From Fimbriimonas sp. (GTDB taxonomy: Bacteria; Armatimonadota; Fimbriimonadia; Fimbriimonadales; Fimbriimonadaceae): DNA of 64,000 nucleotides. Each line of letters begins with the position of its first letter. The stretch's first letter is position 1. Made by a program: the position numbers and the translations under genes. Location of the stretch: the NCBI GenBank assembly GCA_031292555.1, contig JARLGV010000026.1:51463-115462 (forward strand), read 5' to 3'. The notes below the pieces were generated by a model, which saw only the letters and a list, made by a program, of their open reading frames with translations, did not search any database and was not told where the DNA came from. This document shows positions 48,591-59,673 of this stretch, piece by piece.

Positions 48591-49862
48591 CTATCTGACG
48601 GGAGACGGCTCGGTAACACCGAATTTGTTTCGAACGGCGGCAACAGACTCAGGCGTCACCGGAAACCGCCATTGCTTGAACAGCGGTATCAAGTTGACGT
48701 GGCATTCTTTCGAGAGGAGGGCCACGACCAGATTGACCTTCTCCTCGGGACTGGTTGGCGGCTTGAGGCCGTTGGTGGCGAGGGCTCGATAGTCTCGATA
48801 CCAGGCCTTGAACGGCTCCCAACCATATGCTTGCTGGATCCTCTGGAACAGGGTGTGGATCTCGTCGGAAGTCATGTCACTCCACTTCTTGTTGGGATTG
48901 GCGAGATAGCGATCGCCGAAAAGGAGAAAGAACCGCTCGACAAACTGCCGACCGGTGAGCCGAATATTGCCGTTCTGCGAGGGATAGCCCTCTGGCTCCG
49001 AGTGCCAGGTAATGCGAAAAGACTGATCGGGAATACTCTCGAACGCGTAGGCTAGCTTGAAATTGGCCTGCATCTCCGTGGATGCGCTGTCCCAGATGTA
49101 CCAGTCGCCAAGGACGTCAAAGTTGTGGCCGACCTCGTGGACCCACCCGAATGATAGGAGACCATCGTCGAACTCCTTGAGCGTCTGGGCAACGTAGTCT
49201 CCGTTGAGGATCATCTCTTTTCCGGCGTAAGCCCACCACGGATGCGCTGGGCACTCCTTGAACACCATCTTCTGGCCGTTGAAGGGTCGCTCACCCGTCA
49301 AATCGATCATCGCCTGGTAGCTCTGATCGATCCACTTGAGTGTCCTGCCAAGACGCTTGAAGGTTTTGAACCGCGACTGCATGACGGCAAGGCCGACCGT
49401 CTTGCCGTACACCGTTTTCAGTGGCTCCGGCAACTTTGCTCCGGGCACCGCGACTTGAAATGGAACAATTGACTCCAGCCCGTTCTGAATGACCCGATAA
49501 GAGCCAACGAGCAAAGGATCCTGCGGCAGGGCCTCTTGGTACACGTGCATCGGCAGGCTACTGATCTCCTCGGTGGACCAACTCTTGCCGGGCGCAATCG
49601 TTTCAGTCAGGTCTCCACCCCAAGGATCTCCGTTCGGCTTGCCCTTGACCTGCCATTGAACCGTCCAGTGGACGAGTTTCGCGGGCGAGGTGGTCTTGTT
49701 CGTGACCGTCATTCTGAAACTGCCCCATCCGTCCGGCATCCATCCACCCTTCTGGCCAAGGCTGGTTTCAACAGTGAGCGGCGCATCTTGGGCGAGCGCG
49801 ACGCCGGTGAACACCGCGATACATACGACTGCCACAAATAGCCGCGTTCCTTTCGAGATCAT
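48591..49862 (-). CDS. M60-like (enhancin-type) secreted metallopeptidase
   Basis: Signal peptide; SFGWVHEVGHNFDVLGDWYIWDSASTEMQANFKLAYAFE (HEVGH...E). Confidence 0.82.
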   Translation of the reverse strand: MISKGTRLFVAVVCIAVFTGVALAQDAPLTVETSLGQKGGWMPDGWGSFRMTVTNKTTSPAKLVHWTVQWQVKGKPNGDPWGGDLTETIAPGKSWSTEEISSLPMHVYQEALPQDPLLVGSYRVIQNGLESIVPFQVAVPGAKLPEPLKTVYGKTVGLAVMQSRFKTFKRLGRTLKWIDQSYQAMIDLTGERPFNGQKMVFKECPAHPWWAYAGKEMILNGDYVAQTLKEFDDGLLSFGWVHEVGHNFDVLGDWYIWDSASTEMQANFKLAYAFESIPDQSFRITWHSEPEGYPSQNGNIRLTGRQFVERFFLLFGDRYLANPNKKWSDMTSDEIHTLFQRIQQAYGWEPFKAWYRDYRALATNGLKPPTSPEEKVNLVVALLSKECHVNLIPLFKQWRFPVTPESVAAVRNKFGVTEPSPVR

Positions 49863-49976
49863 AGGCCAAATATACTGCGCATCGCCGCCAAATGAGCGAC
49901 TAGGCTTACCAGGCGAAAGTCTCACCGCGTTTGACTATTCGTCGCAAACAATCTAGCACTTAGGAGTCGACTTGGC

Positions 49977-51155
49977 TTAAAAGCTAAGGAAAAAATCACG
50001 CACTTTCGGGTCGATGTGGGGCCTCACTGCCGTTGCGTTTGCCGAACCGTAGTGCATGAACTCCCTTGCCGCCTGTTCCAACATCGGCCAGAAGGCCGGA
50101 CTCGGCGCCGATTCCTCGAAATGCCACTCTCGCACCTCGAGCACGCCGTCTCGATTCCAAAACTCGGCCCGTGCCACTAACTCGTCTCCAAACAGCACGG
50201 GCAGAACGTAGTAGCCCCACTTACGCTTCTTTAGGGGCGTGTAGATCTCCCAGGTGTAATCGAACCCGAAAACGTGAGCGATCATTTTGCGATCCCACAT
50301 GAACTGATCGAGCGGGGCGAGGAATATGGCTCTCGGTTCGAGCGACGGTTGGCCAACGAGGGAAAGGAACTCCGGAGTGGCATGCGCTTTGACACCCTCT
50401 ACTTCCACGGGAACGATTTGACCTCGTTTGGCGAGTTCTGCGATTGCATCGCGACGATCGTAGAGAAGGACCTGATACGACCAGACTTCGGCCGGCGCCG
50501 ACGGCCGCACGATGCCCATGGCTCGATGTCGCTCCAACACGAGTTCGCGAATCGCATCGTTGCTGTTGAGCAGCGGCTCGTCCCGCAAGTGTTGGGGCAC
50601 CACGCGTTCGGTGAGATCGTAGAGGTGCTGTCCATTCTTGCGTCCCGAAGTCATGATGAGCCCTGAGTGCCACAGGGCACGCAAGGTTTGCTTGGTAACG
50701 CTGGGGCCGAACCAAGAGCCTTTCCATTCCTCTCGACGCCGTTGGAATTTGAAGTCCTTCGGCATCATTGGACCGCGCGCTTCGATCTCCTCGAGTACCG
50801 CATCCACCGCGTCCTTGTGGTCTTCGAAGATCTTTTTCTCGAAGGAGCGCCTGCCGATCGTGTGGATATATCGTCGTAAGGGCCAGCCTTCCATAGGCAC
50901 GAGCGAGGCCATCTTGTCCCAGCCATCGTAGATATGGCGGTCATCGTAGGCTAGTTTCTGCCAGTTGCCGATCCGGTAGCCTCGTACTCGAGCCTGGAGA
51001 ACCAGGTCGTGATTGCAGCCAACCGGTGCGATCGGGTCGAACTGAATGCTTCGAAGCCGCTCGAACGCGGCTTCCTGAGTTGCGCACGGTTCAAAGTGAT
51101 GCCGCACAAGGGCGCGCCGGACATCCAACTTTGAAAGCACGATCGGACTTACCAA
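49977..51155 (-). CDS. YcaQ-like winged-helix DNA-binding/DNA glycosylase family protein
   Basis: RLRSIQFDPIAPVGCNHDLVLQARVRGY, PLDQFMWDRKMIAHVFGFDYTWEIYTPLKKRKWGYYVLPVLFGDELVARAE. Confidence 0.88.
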   Translation of the reverse strand: MVSPIVLSKLDVRRALVRHHFEPCATQEAAFERLRSIQFDPIAPVGCNHDLVLQARVRGYRIGNWQKLAYDDRHIYDGWDKMASLVPMEGWPLRRYIHTIGRRSFEKKIFEDHKDAVDAVLEEIEARGPMMPKDFKFQRRREEWKGSWFGPSVTKQTLRALWHSGLIMTSGRKNGQHLYDLTERVVPQHLRDEPLLNSNDAIRELVLERHRAMGIVRPSAPAEVWSYQVLLYDRRDAIAELAKRGQIVPVEVEGVKAHATPEFLSLVGQPSLEPRAIFLAPLDQFMWDRKMIAHVFGFDYTWEIYTPLKKRKWGYYVLPVLFGDELVARAEFWNRDGVLEVREWHFEESAPSPAFWPMLEQAAREFMHYGSANATAVRPHIDPKVRDFFLSF

Positions 51156-51652
51156 GTCTCAGTCCGCCACTGGCCCCAAACATTCGGCTCCTCCCATTCC
51201 TCGGGCGGCTCCTGCCCGTTGAGGCGGAGTGCCAGGAAGATCAGTCCGACATGCCAGCCGTCGTGCCACACCATATGCTGGAGAAAGAGAACCGCGTTGT
51301 CGTATACGACATGGCCTCCCGCCATAGGGCCGCCCCTTTCCAGGCCTGCTTGCACCGCTGATCGAACGGCCTGCGCGCTTGAATTCAGGCATGCTTTGAT
51401 GGCGCCCAAGTCTGCAAGCGGTGTCCCGTCCTTATCGGCATAAGCGCTAACGAGGTTCTCCGCATGCACGGGAGCGACTTGAGATAGGAAGTACCGCCGC
51501 ACGCCATGCATATGGGCAAGTTGACTGTCGAGGGGCATTCCGTCGTCGGACGGCTTAACATGTCGATTGGCATCGTCGACTAAAGAGGCGACCGCATCCA
51601 CGATGCGGCATTGGCGGTCCCACGATTCGAGGAGGGCTTCTACGTGTTCCAT
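51149..51652 (-). CDS. DinB family protein
   Basis: DSQLAHMHGVRRYFLSQVAP...FLQHMVWHDGWHVGLIFLALRLNGQEPPEEWEEPNVWGQWR. Confidence 0.88.
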   Translation of the reverse strand: MEHVEALLESWDRQCRIVDAVASLVDDANRHVKPSDDGMPLDSQLAHMHGVRRYFLSQVAPVHAENLVSAYADKDGTPLADLGAIKACLNSSAQAVRSAVQAGLERGGPMAGGHVVYDNAVLFLQHMVWHDGWHVGLIFLALRLNGQEPPEEWEEPNVWGQWRTETW

Positions 51653-51910
51653 GTCGCATTATAGTGCGCAGGTGTCTACTGTTTCAAGGAGCAATGCGGA
51701 CAATTTTCTGACGAGGGACGAGCTAGGTGGCATATGCGGTTCGGACGTCCTACTCGCTCGTTCGTGCTGAGTATTGAATTCCCTCGTTTGCAGTAGGGAA
51801 CAGGAGGGTCTACTTGTGAACTGCTGACTCATCAGGGTCTTCTTTGGCAGACCGCTCAAATTGCACTCCGTCGCCGGGGAAGCCAATTTAGGAGGATTAT
51901 TGAGTATGCC

Positions 51911-52267
51911 TTGACGCGTATATGTCTTGTGAAGTATAAAAGGCGAGTGGTTTCTGTGTTCGAAGTCATTGCGGAGCCGAATCGCCGGGCGATTCTAGGC
52001 CTTCTGGTCACATCGCAACAGTCGGTCGGAAGTATCGAGCGTCAGCTCAAAATGCCGCAGCCGATGGTGTCAAAGCACCTTCGCGTGCTGCGAGAGGCTG
52101 GTTTCGTGGAGTCAACCGTGGATGCGCAACGGCGCCTCTACCGGCTAAAACCCGATCCGCTTCAGGAGATCGACGACTGGCTGGCCCAATTCCGTCAGCT
52201 CTGGTCCATCCATATCGACGCGCTCGAACGCCACCTCGACAACATGGAGCCAACCGCGTCAACGTAA
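51911..52267 (+). CDS. ArsR family transcriptional regulator
   Basis: FEVIAEPNRRAILGLLVTSQQSVGSIERQLKMPQPMVSKHLRVLREAGFVESTVDAQRRLYRL. Confidence 0.93.
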   Translation: MTRICLVKYKRRVVSVFEVIAEPNRRAILGLLVTSQQSVGSIERQLKMPQPMVSKHLRVLREAGFVESTVDAQRRLYRLKPDPLQEIDDWLAQFRQLWSIHIDALERHLDNMEPTAST

Positions 52268-52292
52268 GAGAACAAGAAGGGGAAGTCAACCG

Positions 52293-52841
52293 ATGTCTGA
52301 TCGTAGTCAATACTCGCCAGGTCCCGCTGCCGGGGCTGAGGTGCGAAAGGAAGGAGAAACCTGGTCCCTCGTCATCGTCAGAGAGCTTCGTCACGCACCA
52401 GAGAAGGTGTGGCTCGCCCTCACGGACCCGGCGCACCTGCGCGACTGGGCGCCATTCGATGCCGACGTGAACATGGGAACCGCCGGCGCCAAAGTGAGAC
52501 TCACAACGGTGGGCGCACCTGCCGAATATGCATGCGAGTCGATTGTAACGCAAGCAAATGCCCCGGAACTGCTGGAATACAAGTGGGGCGATTTCGATAT
52601 GCGATGGGAGCTCGAAGCAATTGGCCAAGGCACTCGCCTTACGCTTTGGACCAAGATCGATCGCCGATACGTCGCCATGGGCGCCGCCGGGTGGCACATC
52701 TGCTTCGACGTCCTGGATCACCAGCTAGCCGGAACTCCGATCGGTCGAATGGTTGGTCCTGAGACCTTGAAATTCGAAGGCTTTCAGCGGCTCCATAAGG
52801 AGTACGCCTCACAGTTTCACGACTCATCGCCCGAACCGTAA
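52293..52841 (+). CDS. SRPBCC (AHSA1-like) domain protein
   Basis: VIVRELRHAPEKVWLALTDPAHLRDWAPFDADVNMG..., TRLTLWTKIDRRYVAMGAAGWHICFDVLDHQLAG. Confidence 0.92.
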   Translation: MSDRSQYSPGPAAGAEVRKEGETWSLVIVRELRHAPEKVWLALTDPAHLRDWAPFDADVNMGTAGAKVRLTTVGAPAEYACESIVTQANAPELLEYKWGDFDMRWELEAIGQGTRLTLWTKIDRRYVAMGAAGWHICFDVLDHQLAGTPIGRMVGPETLKFEGFQRLHKEYASQFHDSSPEP

Positions 52842-53040
52842 ATCCGACGGCATGGCGGCACGGCTCATGAGGATATGTCCTTGTTGAGCCTCCATGCCTT
52901 TGTCGCATCGTGTATCGTTGCGAGATCGTACAGTTTCACGCAACGGTTGGCAAGACCGCAAGAGCGTGCAAAGGGGAACCGTCATCGTGACGAGTGGTCC
53001 CCCGAGGAGGCTCGTAGTCATCAAGAAAGAGATATTGGCA

Positions 53041-53484
53041 ATGATTAAAACAGATTCGAAAGGAGAAACTTGCGTGGTGACTGCCTCGCAGTTGATCGAT
53101 GAAAAGATCAAAGAGATGAACGATTGGCGCGGCGAGACACTTGCCAAGATCCGGCGGCTTATCATGCAGGCCGACCCGGACGTGGTAGAGGAAATGAAGT
53201 GGGCCAAGGCGTCGAACTCGATGTCCGGCGTTCCCGTGTGGTCCCATGCAGGGATCATCTGCACCGGCGAAACGTACAAGAGCGTTGTGAAGACGACCTT
53301 CGCCAAGGGCGCTGCCCTGAAAGATCCCTCGGGACTCTTCAACTCGAGCCTCGATGGCAACGTCCGTCGCGCCATCGATTTCCATGAGGGAGCAGCGATC
53401 GACGAAGCCGCGCTAGTGGCGCTCGTTCGCGCCGCCGTTACGCTGAACATGTCGTCGGCCAAGCGGACCAAGACGAAGGGCTAG
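53041..53484 (+). CDS. DUF1801 domain protein
   Basis: DWRGETLAKIRRLIMQADPDVVEEMKWAKASNSMSGVPVWSHAGIICTGETYKSVVKTTFAKGAALKDPSGLFNSSLDGNVRRAIDF. Confidence 0.88.
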   Translation: MIKTDSKGETCVVTASQLIDEKIKEMNDWRGETLAKIRRLIMQADPDVVEEMKWAKASNSMSGVPVWSHAGIICTGETYKSVVKTTFAKGAALKDPSGLFNSSLDGNVRRAIDFHEGAAIDEAALVALVRAAVTLNMSSAKRTKTKG

Positions 53485-53507
53485 ACGAACGTAAGGAGAC
53501 CGGATCC

Positions 53508-55769
53508 ATGTCCCAGGAGTACATCACTATCCGTGGCGCCCGCGAGAACAACCTGAAGAATGTCTCGTTACGCATTCCGAAGCGCAATATCACGATCTTC
53601 ACTGGCGTCTCCGGATCGGGCAAATCGTCCATCGTTTTCGACACCGTCGCCGCCGAAGCGCGCCGTCAGTTGAACGAGACCTTCAGCACCTTCGTCCGGA
53701 ACTTCCTTCCGCGCTACGCCCAACCGGACGCCGACGCGATCGAGAATCTGAGCATGGCGATCGTGGTCGACCAGAAGCACCTAGGAGGCGGATCGAGTTC
53801 GACGGTTGGGACGATTACCGATATCTATTCCGTTTTGCGGCTACTGTTCTCGCGGGTCGGTCAGCCATTCGTGGGGCAATCCAACGCGTTTTCGTTCAAC
53901 GATCCGCAGGGGATGTGTCCGGAGTGCAACGGGATCGGCCGCAAGATCGGCGTGGATCTCGATAAGTTTCTCGATACTTCGAAATCGATAAACACGGGGG
54001 CAATCCTATATCCGGAATATGCCGTCGACGGTTGGGGGTGGAACGTCTTGGTCCAGTCGGGGCTGTTCGACTGCGACAAGACACTGGACGAATACAGCCC
54101 TGATGAGATGGATCTGCTCCTCCACGCCAAACCGTACAAAGTCAAAATGGACTTTGCCGGCAAAGCGGTCAATTTAACTAGCGAAGGCATCGTCGACAAG
54201 TTCAGCCGCAAGTACATTATTGGCGACGTAAAGACGTACTCTGATCGCACCCAGAAGTCGGTTGAGCCCTATATGACCTATGGACCGTGCACCCTCTGCC
54301 ACGGTGGGCGGCTCAGTCAAGCCGCTCTCGGTTGCCGGATCCACGGATACAACATCGCCCAACTTGCCGAGATGGAGGTCGACGACCTGATTGAGGTGAT
54401 TCGGGCGATCGACAATCCGGTCGCCGCACCGATGGTTGCCTCCCTGGTCGAGCGGCTACGGCATATGATCGGTATCGGCCTGGAGTACCTGAGCTTGAGC
54501 CGGGCAACCGATACGCTGTCGGGAGGCGAATCGCAGCGTATCAAGATGGTCAAGCACTTGAGCAGCAGCCTTGTGGATGTGCTTTACGTGTTCGACGAAC
54601 CCAGCATCGGAATGCACCCGCGCGATGTGCACCGGCTGAACGAGCTCCTGCAGAAGCTTCGCGATAAGGGCAACACGGTCATCGTGGTCGAACACGACCC
54701 GGACGTCATCAAGGTCGCCGACCATGTGGTCGATGTCGGACCCTTCGCGGGAACGCGAGGAGGAACGATCGTCTTCGAGGGGAGCTATGACGAACTCTTG
54801 GGCGCTGACACCCTGACGGCTCGCCACATGAAGCAAACGACGTCCGTCAAGCCCAGTTTTCGCGTGCCAACAGGCAAACTGCCCATCGCCAACGCCAAGG
54901 CGAACAACCTTCAGAACGTCAGTTTGGATATCCCCACCGGCGTGTTGACGGTCGTGACGGGAGTAGCGGGCTCCGGCAAAAGCTCGCTGATCCACCAGAG
55001 CCTTCTTCGACAGCATCCCGATGCCATCGTGATCGACCAGGCGCCGGTTGGAATCTCAAGCCGGTCAAACCCCGCCACCTATACGGGGATTTTGGACGAG
55101 GTCCGAAAGGCGTTCGCCAAAGTCAACAACGTGAGTCCGTCCCTATTCAGCTTCAACTCGAAGGGTGCCTGCGAGAACTGTCAGGGTCTTGGTGTAATCT
55201 ATGTCGAGCTGTCCTACATGGACGAAGTGAAGACTCCGTGTGAGGTCTGCGGCGGCAAGCGCTTCAAAGACGAGGTACTGGATTACAAATTCCACGACAA
55301 GTCGATCTCCGATGTCCTGAATATGCCGGTCCGGGATGCCATCGAGTTCTTCCGCGCGAAAGAAGTGGCGAAGGATGTCATGCGAAGACTGCGGGCCCTG
55401 AGTGATGTCGGCCTCGACTACCTCACGTTGGGGCAGCCGCTCAGCACTCTGTCCGGAGGGGAATGCCAGCGAATCAAGCTTGCCAGCGAACTGCACAAGA
55501 AGGGAAGCGTGTACGTGATGGATGAGCCAACGACCGGGTTGCATATGTCGGACATCGGTCACTTGCTCGCGATCATCGACCGCTTAGTAGATACCGGGAA
55601 TACGGTCGTCATTATCGAACACAACCTGGCAATCATCAAGAACGCCGACTGGATCATCGACATGGGCCCTGAGGGTGGCCACAAGGGTGGTCGCATCCTG
55701 TTCGAAGGGACGCCGGCACAGTTGCTAGACTGCAGCGAGTCGCTGACCAGCGTCTACTTGAGGGGGTGA
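53508..55769 (+). CDS. UvrA-like excinuclease/ABC ATPase (short paralogue)
   Basis: [36 protein letters not shown], two ABC signatures ([18 protein letters not shown]), [10 protein letters not shown] and [11 protein letters not shown] zinc-type motifs. Confidence 0.93.
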   Translation: MSQEYITIRGARENNLKNVSLRIPKRNITIFTGVSGSGKSSIVFDTVAAEARRQLNETFSTFVRNFLPRYAQPDADAIENLSMAIVVDQKHLGGGSSSTVGTITDIYSVLRLLFSRVGQPFVGQSNAFSFNDPQGMCPECNGIGRKIGVDLDKFLDTSKSINTGAILYPEYAVDGWGWNVLVQSGLFDCDKTLDEYSPDEMDLLLHAKPYKVKMDFAGKAVNLTSEGIVDKFSRKYIIGDVKTYSDRTQKSVEPYMTYGPCTLCHGGRLSQAALGCRIHGYNIAQLAEMEVDDLIEVIRAIDNPVAAPMVASLVERLRHMIGIGLEYLSLSRATDTLSGGESQRIKMVKHLSSSLVDVLYVFDEPSIGMHPRDVHRLNELLQKLRDKGNTVIVVEHDPDVIKVADHVVDVGPFAGTRGGTIVFEGSYDELLGADTLTARHMKQTTSVKPSFRVPTGKLPIANAKANNLQNVSLDIPTGVLTVVTGVAGSGKSSLIHQSLLRQHPDAIVIDQAPVGISSRSNPATYTGILDEVRKAFAKVNNVSPSLFSFNSKGACENCQGLGVIYVELSYMDEVKTPCEVCGGKRFKDEVLDYKFHDKSISDVLNMPVRDAIEFFRAKEVAKDVMRRLRALSDVGLDYLTLGQPLSTLSGGECQRIKLASELHKKGSVYVMDEPTTGLHMSDIGHLLAIIDRLVDTGNTVVIIEHNLAIIKNADWIIDMGPEGGHKGGRILFEGTPAQLLDCSESLTSVYLRG

Positions 55770-55811
55770 CTTGTCACCTGACCTCGGCCAGGTTTGAACG
55801 AAGTCGATGGC

Positions 55812-57758
55812 TCAAGGGTGGATTGCGTCTGGGGTGGGCGGTTTCGTGGGATGAGCAATCGCGTCCTGCCTCGCTTTCTCGATCGCCGATCGCAGGTTTG
55901 GCGGTAATTCGGTTACAGCTTCCTGCTCGGGAGGAAAAAGCGTCTCCGACAGATGGAGGGTCATTGGAACGGCGCCGGGGTTGAGTGTGAAATGAAGCTC
56001 GTAGGATCGATGCATGCCGATTTTGAACCGGTCGTACTGTTGGAATATCTCCGCCGGAACGGGACGGCGGGATCGATTGCCTTCGGCGAGGAACCGGCCG
56101 AACATGCTTGCGTCCATGGGCATTGGGCTAACGGTCGGGCCATTGGCTGACGACCAGCCAATGAACACCGGGGTTTCAGTGATATTCAGTCTGACCGTCC
56201 CACTTGTTATGCCGTCCGGTAACCGGTCGGTCGCTTCCATCGTATCTCCGGCCAGACCCACATACCAATACACTTGCTTGGCAATCTGGTCCCTTGCGTC
56301 GGCGCTCAACTGCCTGATATCGACCGTCTCGCCACGTCGGAGCGCCTCTCTCGTTCCTGGCCCCAAACTGGACCAAATGCCAAGGACGAGATCATTCAGC
56401 GCATTGGCCATGGCGCTGTAGGGGCCGGTGATCGAGTGGAGCACGATCAGGGTGTCGCCGACCCAACCTAGAAACGGAGTTCGGTGTTTTGCGTGGCCGA
56501 CCCAGTCGGCCGCTGAATCGACCGACAGACCCCCCATACGAACGCTCTCCCTCAGGAATTCCCTGGCTTTTGCGCGCGATGCCCGATCGAAGTCATTCGG
56601 TCCGCGTGGGACGAGCCACCCGTCGTCGGAAGGCACGAAGTCATAAGTGCTTCTTGAGAGAACCTGGCTCGGAGTTACTGCGACGAACTCCCAGAAATCG
56701 CTGTTCGTGACATCGCCGACGGTGCCGATCATCTGCTTGTCACGAGCATCGGCAGCCAAAAGGAGGTCTTCTCCGAAATGCCACTGGACCGGCTCGAACT
56801 TGACGGGGTCTAGCAGTCGTGGGCGCCATTTCGCCAAGATCGCGAACCGGTCCTTGCCCCGATATTGCCGGGACAGGGCCATCCTGGCCTCTGTTGCTTC
56901 TTGCGGGATGACAAGAGGCTTTTCGCCTGCGACCACCTCGTCCGAATTCGTTGGAGGTTCGGAATCGTCGTGCAGGGCCACCAAAGCCATCTCTAGACGT
57001 TTTCCAGTCTCTCCAGTGGTTTCGAGAGTTACCGGAATGAAACCGCCTTCGAACTTTTTGACGATCAGCTTTACACGCTTGGCCTCGTCCGTCGGATACT
57101 CGAGGCTGAACTCTTGGCGATACTTCCGAAGGATCTCTTGGGCGGCGTCGGAAAAGCCGTGCTGCATTGGCGTCGGTTGCTCGGCCCAAACTTCTCTGTC
57201 TCCGTCGGGCATCGCGACCAGTGCCTTTACATCCATTTGGAGGCAGATTCGCGCCAGCGCGCGCCATATCGGCGATCGTTCGGTCTCCATCATCTCCGAG
57301 CGATCCGGCCTGCCTACCTCCGTTGCCTCCTTCTTCCAAATCGCGTCGTTCCACGCCAGGAATGCGTCCATTGATTGGCGGTCTAGCTCCTCCGGCTGCT
57401 CGGAAAGCTTCTTCCGCACCTGCTGAAGGGCATTTCGCAGATGCTGGTCCATCTGCTTGTCCTGATCTCGCTGGATGCTCTTTACGGCTTGGAGATCCGG
57501 CACGAGCCATGTGATGCCATCCGACCGCGTCGACCACTTTGCGGTGAGCGCCTCCGCAACGTGGCGGAGTGTGGCGTCTACCGGCGCCTCCTTCAGTCGA
57601 GCCAAAATGACCTCGTCCGCGAGGGAAGGCGCAACCGCCAACCGTCGACCGGAAGCCTTGGCAATCATCTCAATCGCCTTGGGCGCCGGCATCGGCGGAA
57701 ACGCCATCGTCAGCGTTCGCGCCTGAAATGTTAGGACGAACACTGGCAGAAGAACCAT
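55812..57758 (-). CDS. hypothetical secreted protein with N-terminal STN-like segment
   Basis: 648 aa; PAPKAIEMIAKASGRRLAVAPSLADEVILARLKEAPVDATLRHVAEALTAKWSTRSDGITWLV. Confidence 0.7.
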   Translation of the reverse strand: MVLLPVFVLTFQARTLTMAFPPMPAPKAIEMIAKASGRRLAVAPSLADEVILARLKEAPVDATLRHVAEALTAKWSTRSDGITWLVPDLQAVKSIQRDQDKQMDQHLRNALQQVRKKLSEQPEELDRQSMDAFLAWNDAIWKKEATEVGRPDRSEMMETERSPIWRALARICLQMDVKALVAMPDGDREVWAEQPTPMQHGFSDAAQEILRKYRQEFSLEYPTDEAKRVKLIVKKFEGGFIPVTLETTGETGKRLEMALVALHDDSEPPTNSDEVVAGEKPLVIPQEATEARMALSRQYRGKDRFAILAKWRPRLLDPVKFEPVQWHFGEDLLLAADARDKQMIGTVGDVTNSDFWEFVAVTPSQVLSRSTYDFVPSDDGWLVPRGPNDFDRASRAKAREFLRESVRMGGLSVDSAADWVGHAKHRTPFLGWVGDTLIVLHSITGPYSAMANALNDLVLGIWSSLGPGTREALRRGETVDIRQLSADARDQIAKQVYWYVGLAGDTMEATDRLPDGITSGTVRLNITETPVFIGWSSANGPTVSPMPMDASMFGRFLAEGNRSRRPVPAEIFQQYDRFKIGMHRSYELHFTLNPGAVPMTLHLSETLFPPEQEAVTELPPNLRSAIEKARQDAIAHPTKPPTPDAIHP

Positions 57759-57801
57759 AAAAATGGGACGGATACGAACGCCGAAAAGTGCATTCGCCGC
57801 G

Positions 57802-58242
57802 TTATCGCTTTGCAGGTTTGTCGACGGTTCGAATCACTTTCCACTGACCGCCGATTTTCCTCCAAGAGTCGATGCCGCGTTCCTGGTCGTGGATGGCCTT
57901 TCCGTCCTTGCCGACCATTGTCCACTTGGCGTAAAACGTCACTTCGACTGCCTCGCCGTTACCCGTCACCTTCTTCACAGTTTCGCCACCCGAGACCTCC
58001 TTCATCTTGAATAGGGGAGCGAACTCGGCAATGGACTCCTTTCGGTTCTTTTGCTTGCCATCCGGCAGGACCCACACATAGTTCTCGGCCATCAGGTCTT
58101 GGAAGGACTTGAAGTCGCCAGCAATCACCATCTTCGAGACCTTGTCGTACCGTTTTTGCCACTCGGCGATGGGACCCTTCGATGATGCAAGGGCTGCAAT
58201 ACCGCACAAGCCAAAGGCAGTAATTGTCCTCAGATTTGACAT
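57802..58242 (-). CDS. SnoaL/NTF2-like (DUF4440-type) protein
   Basis: AGDFKSFQDLMAENYVWVLPDGKQKNRKESIAEFAPLF...WRKIGGQWKVIRTVDKPAKR. Confidence 0.75.
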   Translation of the reverse strand: MSNLRTITAFGLCGIAALASSKGPIAEWQKRYDKVSKMVIAGDFKSFQDLMAENYVWVLPDGKQKNRKESIAEFAPLFKMKEVSGGETVKKVTGNGEAVEVTFYAKWTMVGKDGKAIHDQERGIDSWRKIGGQWKVIRTVDKPAKR

Positions 58243-58408
58243 CCGCCAACATTACCACCAAGAAGATTCGTTTCATGCGTGATGCATGTTCGCTTCTTGG
58301 CTATGATGAACGCGTAGTCGGAGTGCGATGGGGCATGTTTGGTGCTTCTTGCCGTCTAGGCATCAGCCAAATTGAGGCTGAACTCCGTCATTAATCTGAG
58401 ATCGATAC

Positions 58409-59557
58409 ATGGAACCGCATGCGCTATCGACATATACGGCAAAACTGATCGAGCAACACGGAATTCCGCAAGTGCTGGACGTGGACAACTCGATCGAGGT
58501 GTTCAAGCCCATGCTGACCGGCGCCGAGTCGCCCGCGAGCTACTACATCCGGCCGCCGACAGGGATGACGGCAGACGCTCTGATCGGGTGGTTCGAGGAC
58601 ATCCCAGGATTTCGAGAGTTCAAGCTCACCCTCGTTCCGATTTTCGGTCTGGATACGTTTCACCAACCTTTGATTTCGACTGACGATTTTGCCAAGAAGT
58701 ACTTCCACGATAACCAGTTGCGAATCGTGCGGGTTACCGGCAAATCGAACCATGCGATCGAGGCGATGCATGCGTTTGTCGAGGCGCTCAAGCGGCCATT
58801 CGACGCGAGCCTGTTTCCTCACCATGAGGATTTCTCGGTCAGCGGTTACCGAGCCGCCGAGTCGGGAAGGGCGACCGAATTGAAACTCCTGTACAAGCCG
58901 GCCGATCACAACAACCTGATGAGGGTCGAGCGCCTGGTGATCGTTCACCTGTATGAGTGCAATCTGGGCCGGGAGATCGGCGTGTCGCGACACGCCACTC
59001 GAAGTCAGGCGCCTGAGTTGATCTTGATTTCGACCAGCGAGACTCCTACCGGAGTCGTGTTCCTCGAGGCGTTGGCAAACAGCCTTCCTCACGCGACCCA
59101 CGAGGAAGTGGTGGAAGTCACCGAGACGGCTCAAAGGTCTTCGGGGCATGCCGTTGCGGAAACCTCCAGTCTCCTTGCCCGTTTCGCTCCGGTAAAGCCT
59201 CCGTCAATTACTCTGCCTCCCGACGAACTCAAGAAGCGAGCGCTCGCCAGCTTGGCCGAGGTCATGAAAGTCGGCCGCTTCGCCGACGGCGCCGAGGTCA
59301 GCATTCTTCAGCGAGGGTCTGTGATCGAGGTCGAGTTCCCCCGGACGCTAAGCTCTCTTTGGCTAGCCACAAGTTTCAAGGAGAAAGTTCATATCAAAGA
59401 AGTGGCCAAAGCCTGTGTCGGCGTGCGAACCGACCCGCAGTTGCGGGAAGGTTGGTCAGTGGTTTACAACTTCGACTCGAAAACCGGAAAGCTCCACATC
59501 CGGGCGGTAGACGCAGGTTCGGAACCGCCGACCGACTGGAAAGCGGTATCGCGCTGA
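58409..59557 (+). CDS. hypothetical protein
   Basis: 382-aa ORF, coherent codon usage, no recognised family. Confidence 0.75.
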   Translation: MEPHALSTYTAKLIEQHGIPQVLDVDNSIEVFKPMLTGAESPASYYIRPPTGMTADALIGWFEDIPGFREFKLTLVPIFGLDTFHQPLISTDDFAKKYFHDNQLRIVRVTGKSNHAIEAMHAFVEALKRPFDASLFPHHEDFSVSGYRAAESGRATELKLLYKPADHNNLMRVERLVIVHLYECNLGREIGVSRHATRSQAPELILISTSETPTGVVFLEALANSLPHATHEEVVEVTETAQRSSGHAVAETSSLLARFAPVKPPSITLPPDELKKRALASLAEVMKVGRFADGAEVSILQRGSVIEVEFPRTLSSLWLATSFKEKVHIKEVAKACVGVRTDPQLREGWSVVYNFDSKTGKLHIRAVDAGSEPPTDWKAVSR

Positions 59558-59654
59558 CAGTATCCGGCGCCATCTCTTGAGAACCGGCGGCAACTCGTTG
59601 ATCACGAATGGACGTCGATATCAAAGGGGCGATTGACTCCTCGTATATCATCAC

Positions 59655-59670
59655 TTCATAATATTATGAA
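59655..59670. promoter_or_regulatory. 16-bp perfect palindrome, candidate ArsR operator
   Basis: TTCATAATATTATGAA, 3 bp upstream of the ATG at 59674. Confidence 0.65.
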
Positions 59671-59673
59671 ATA

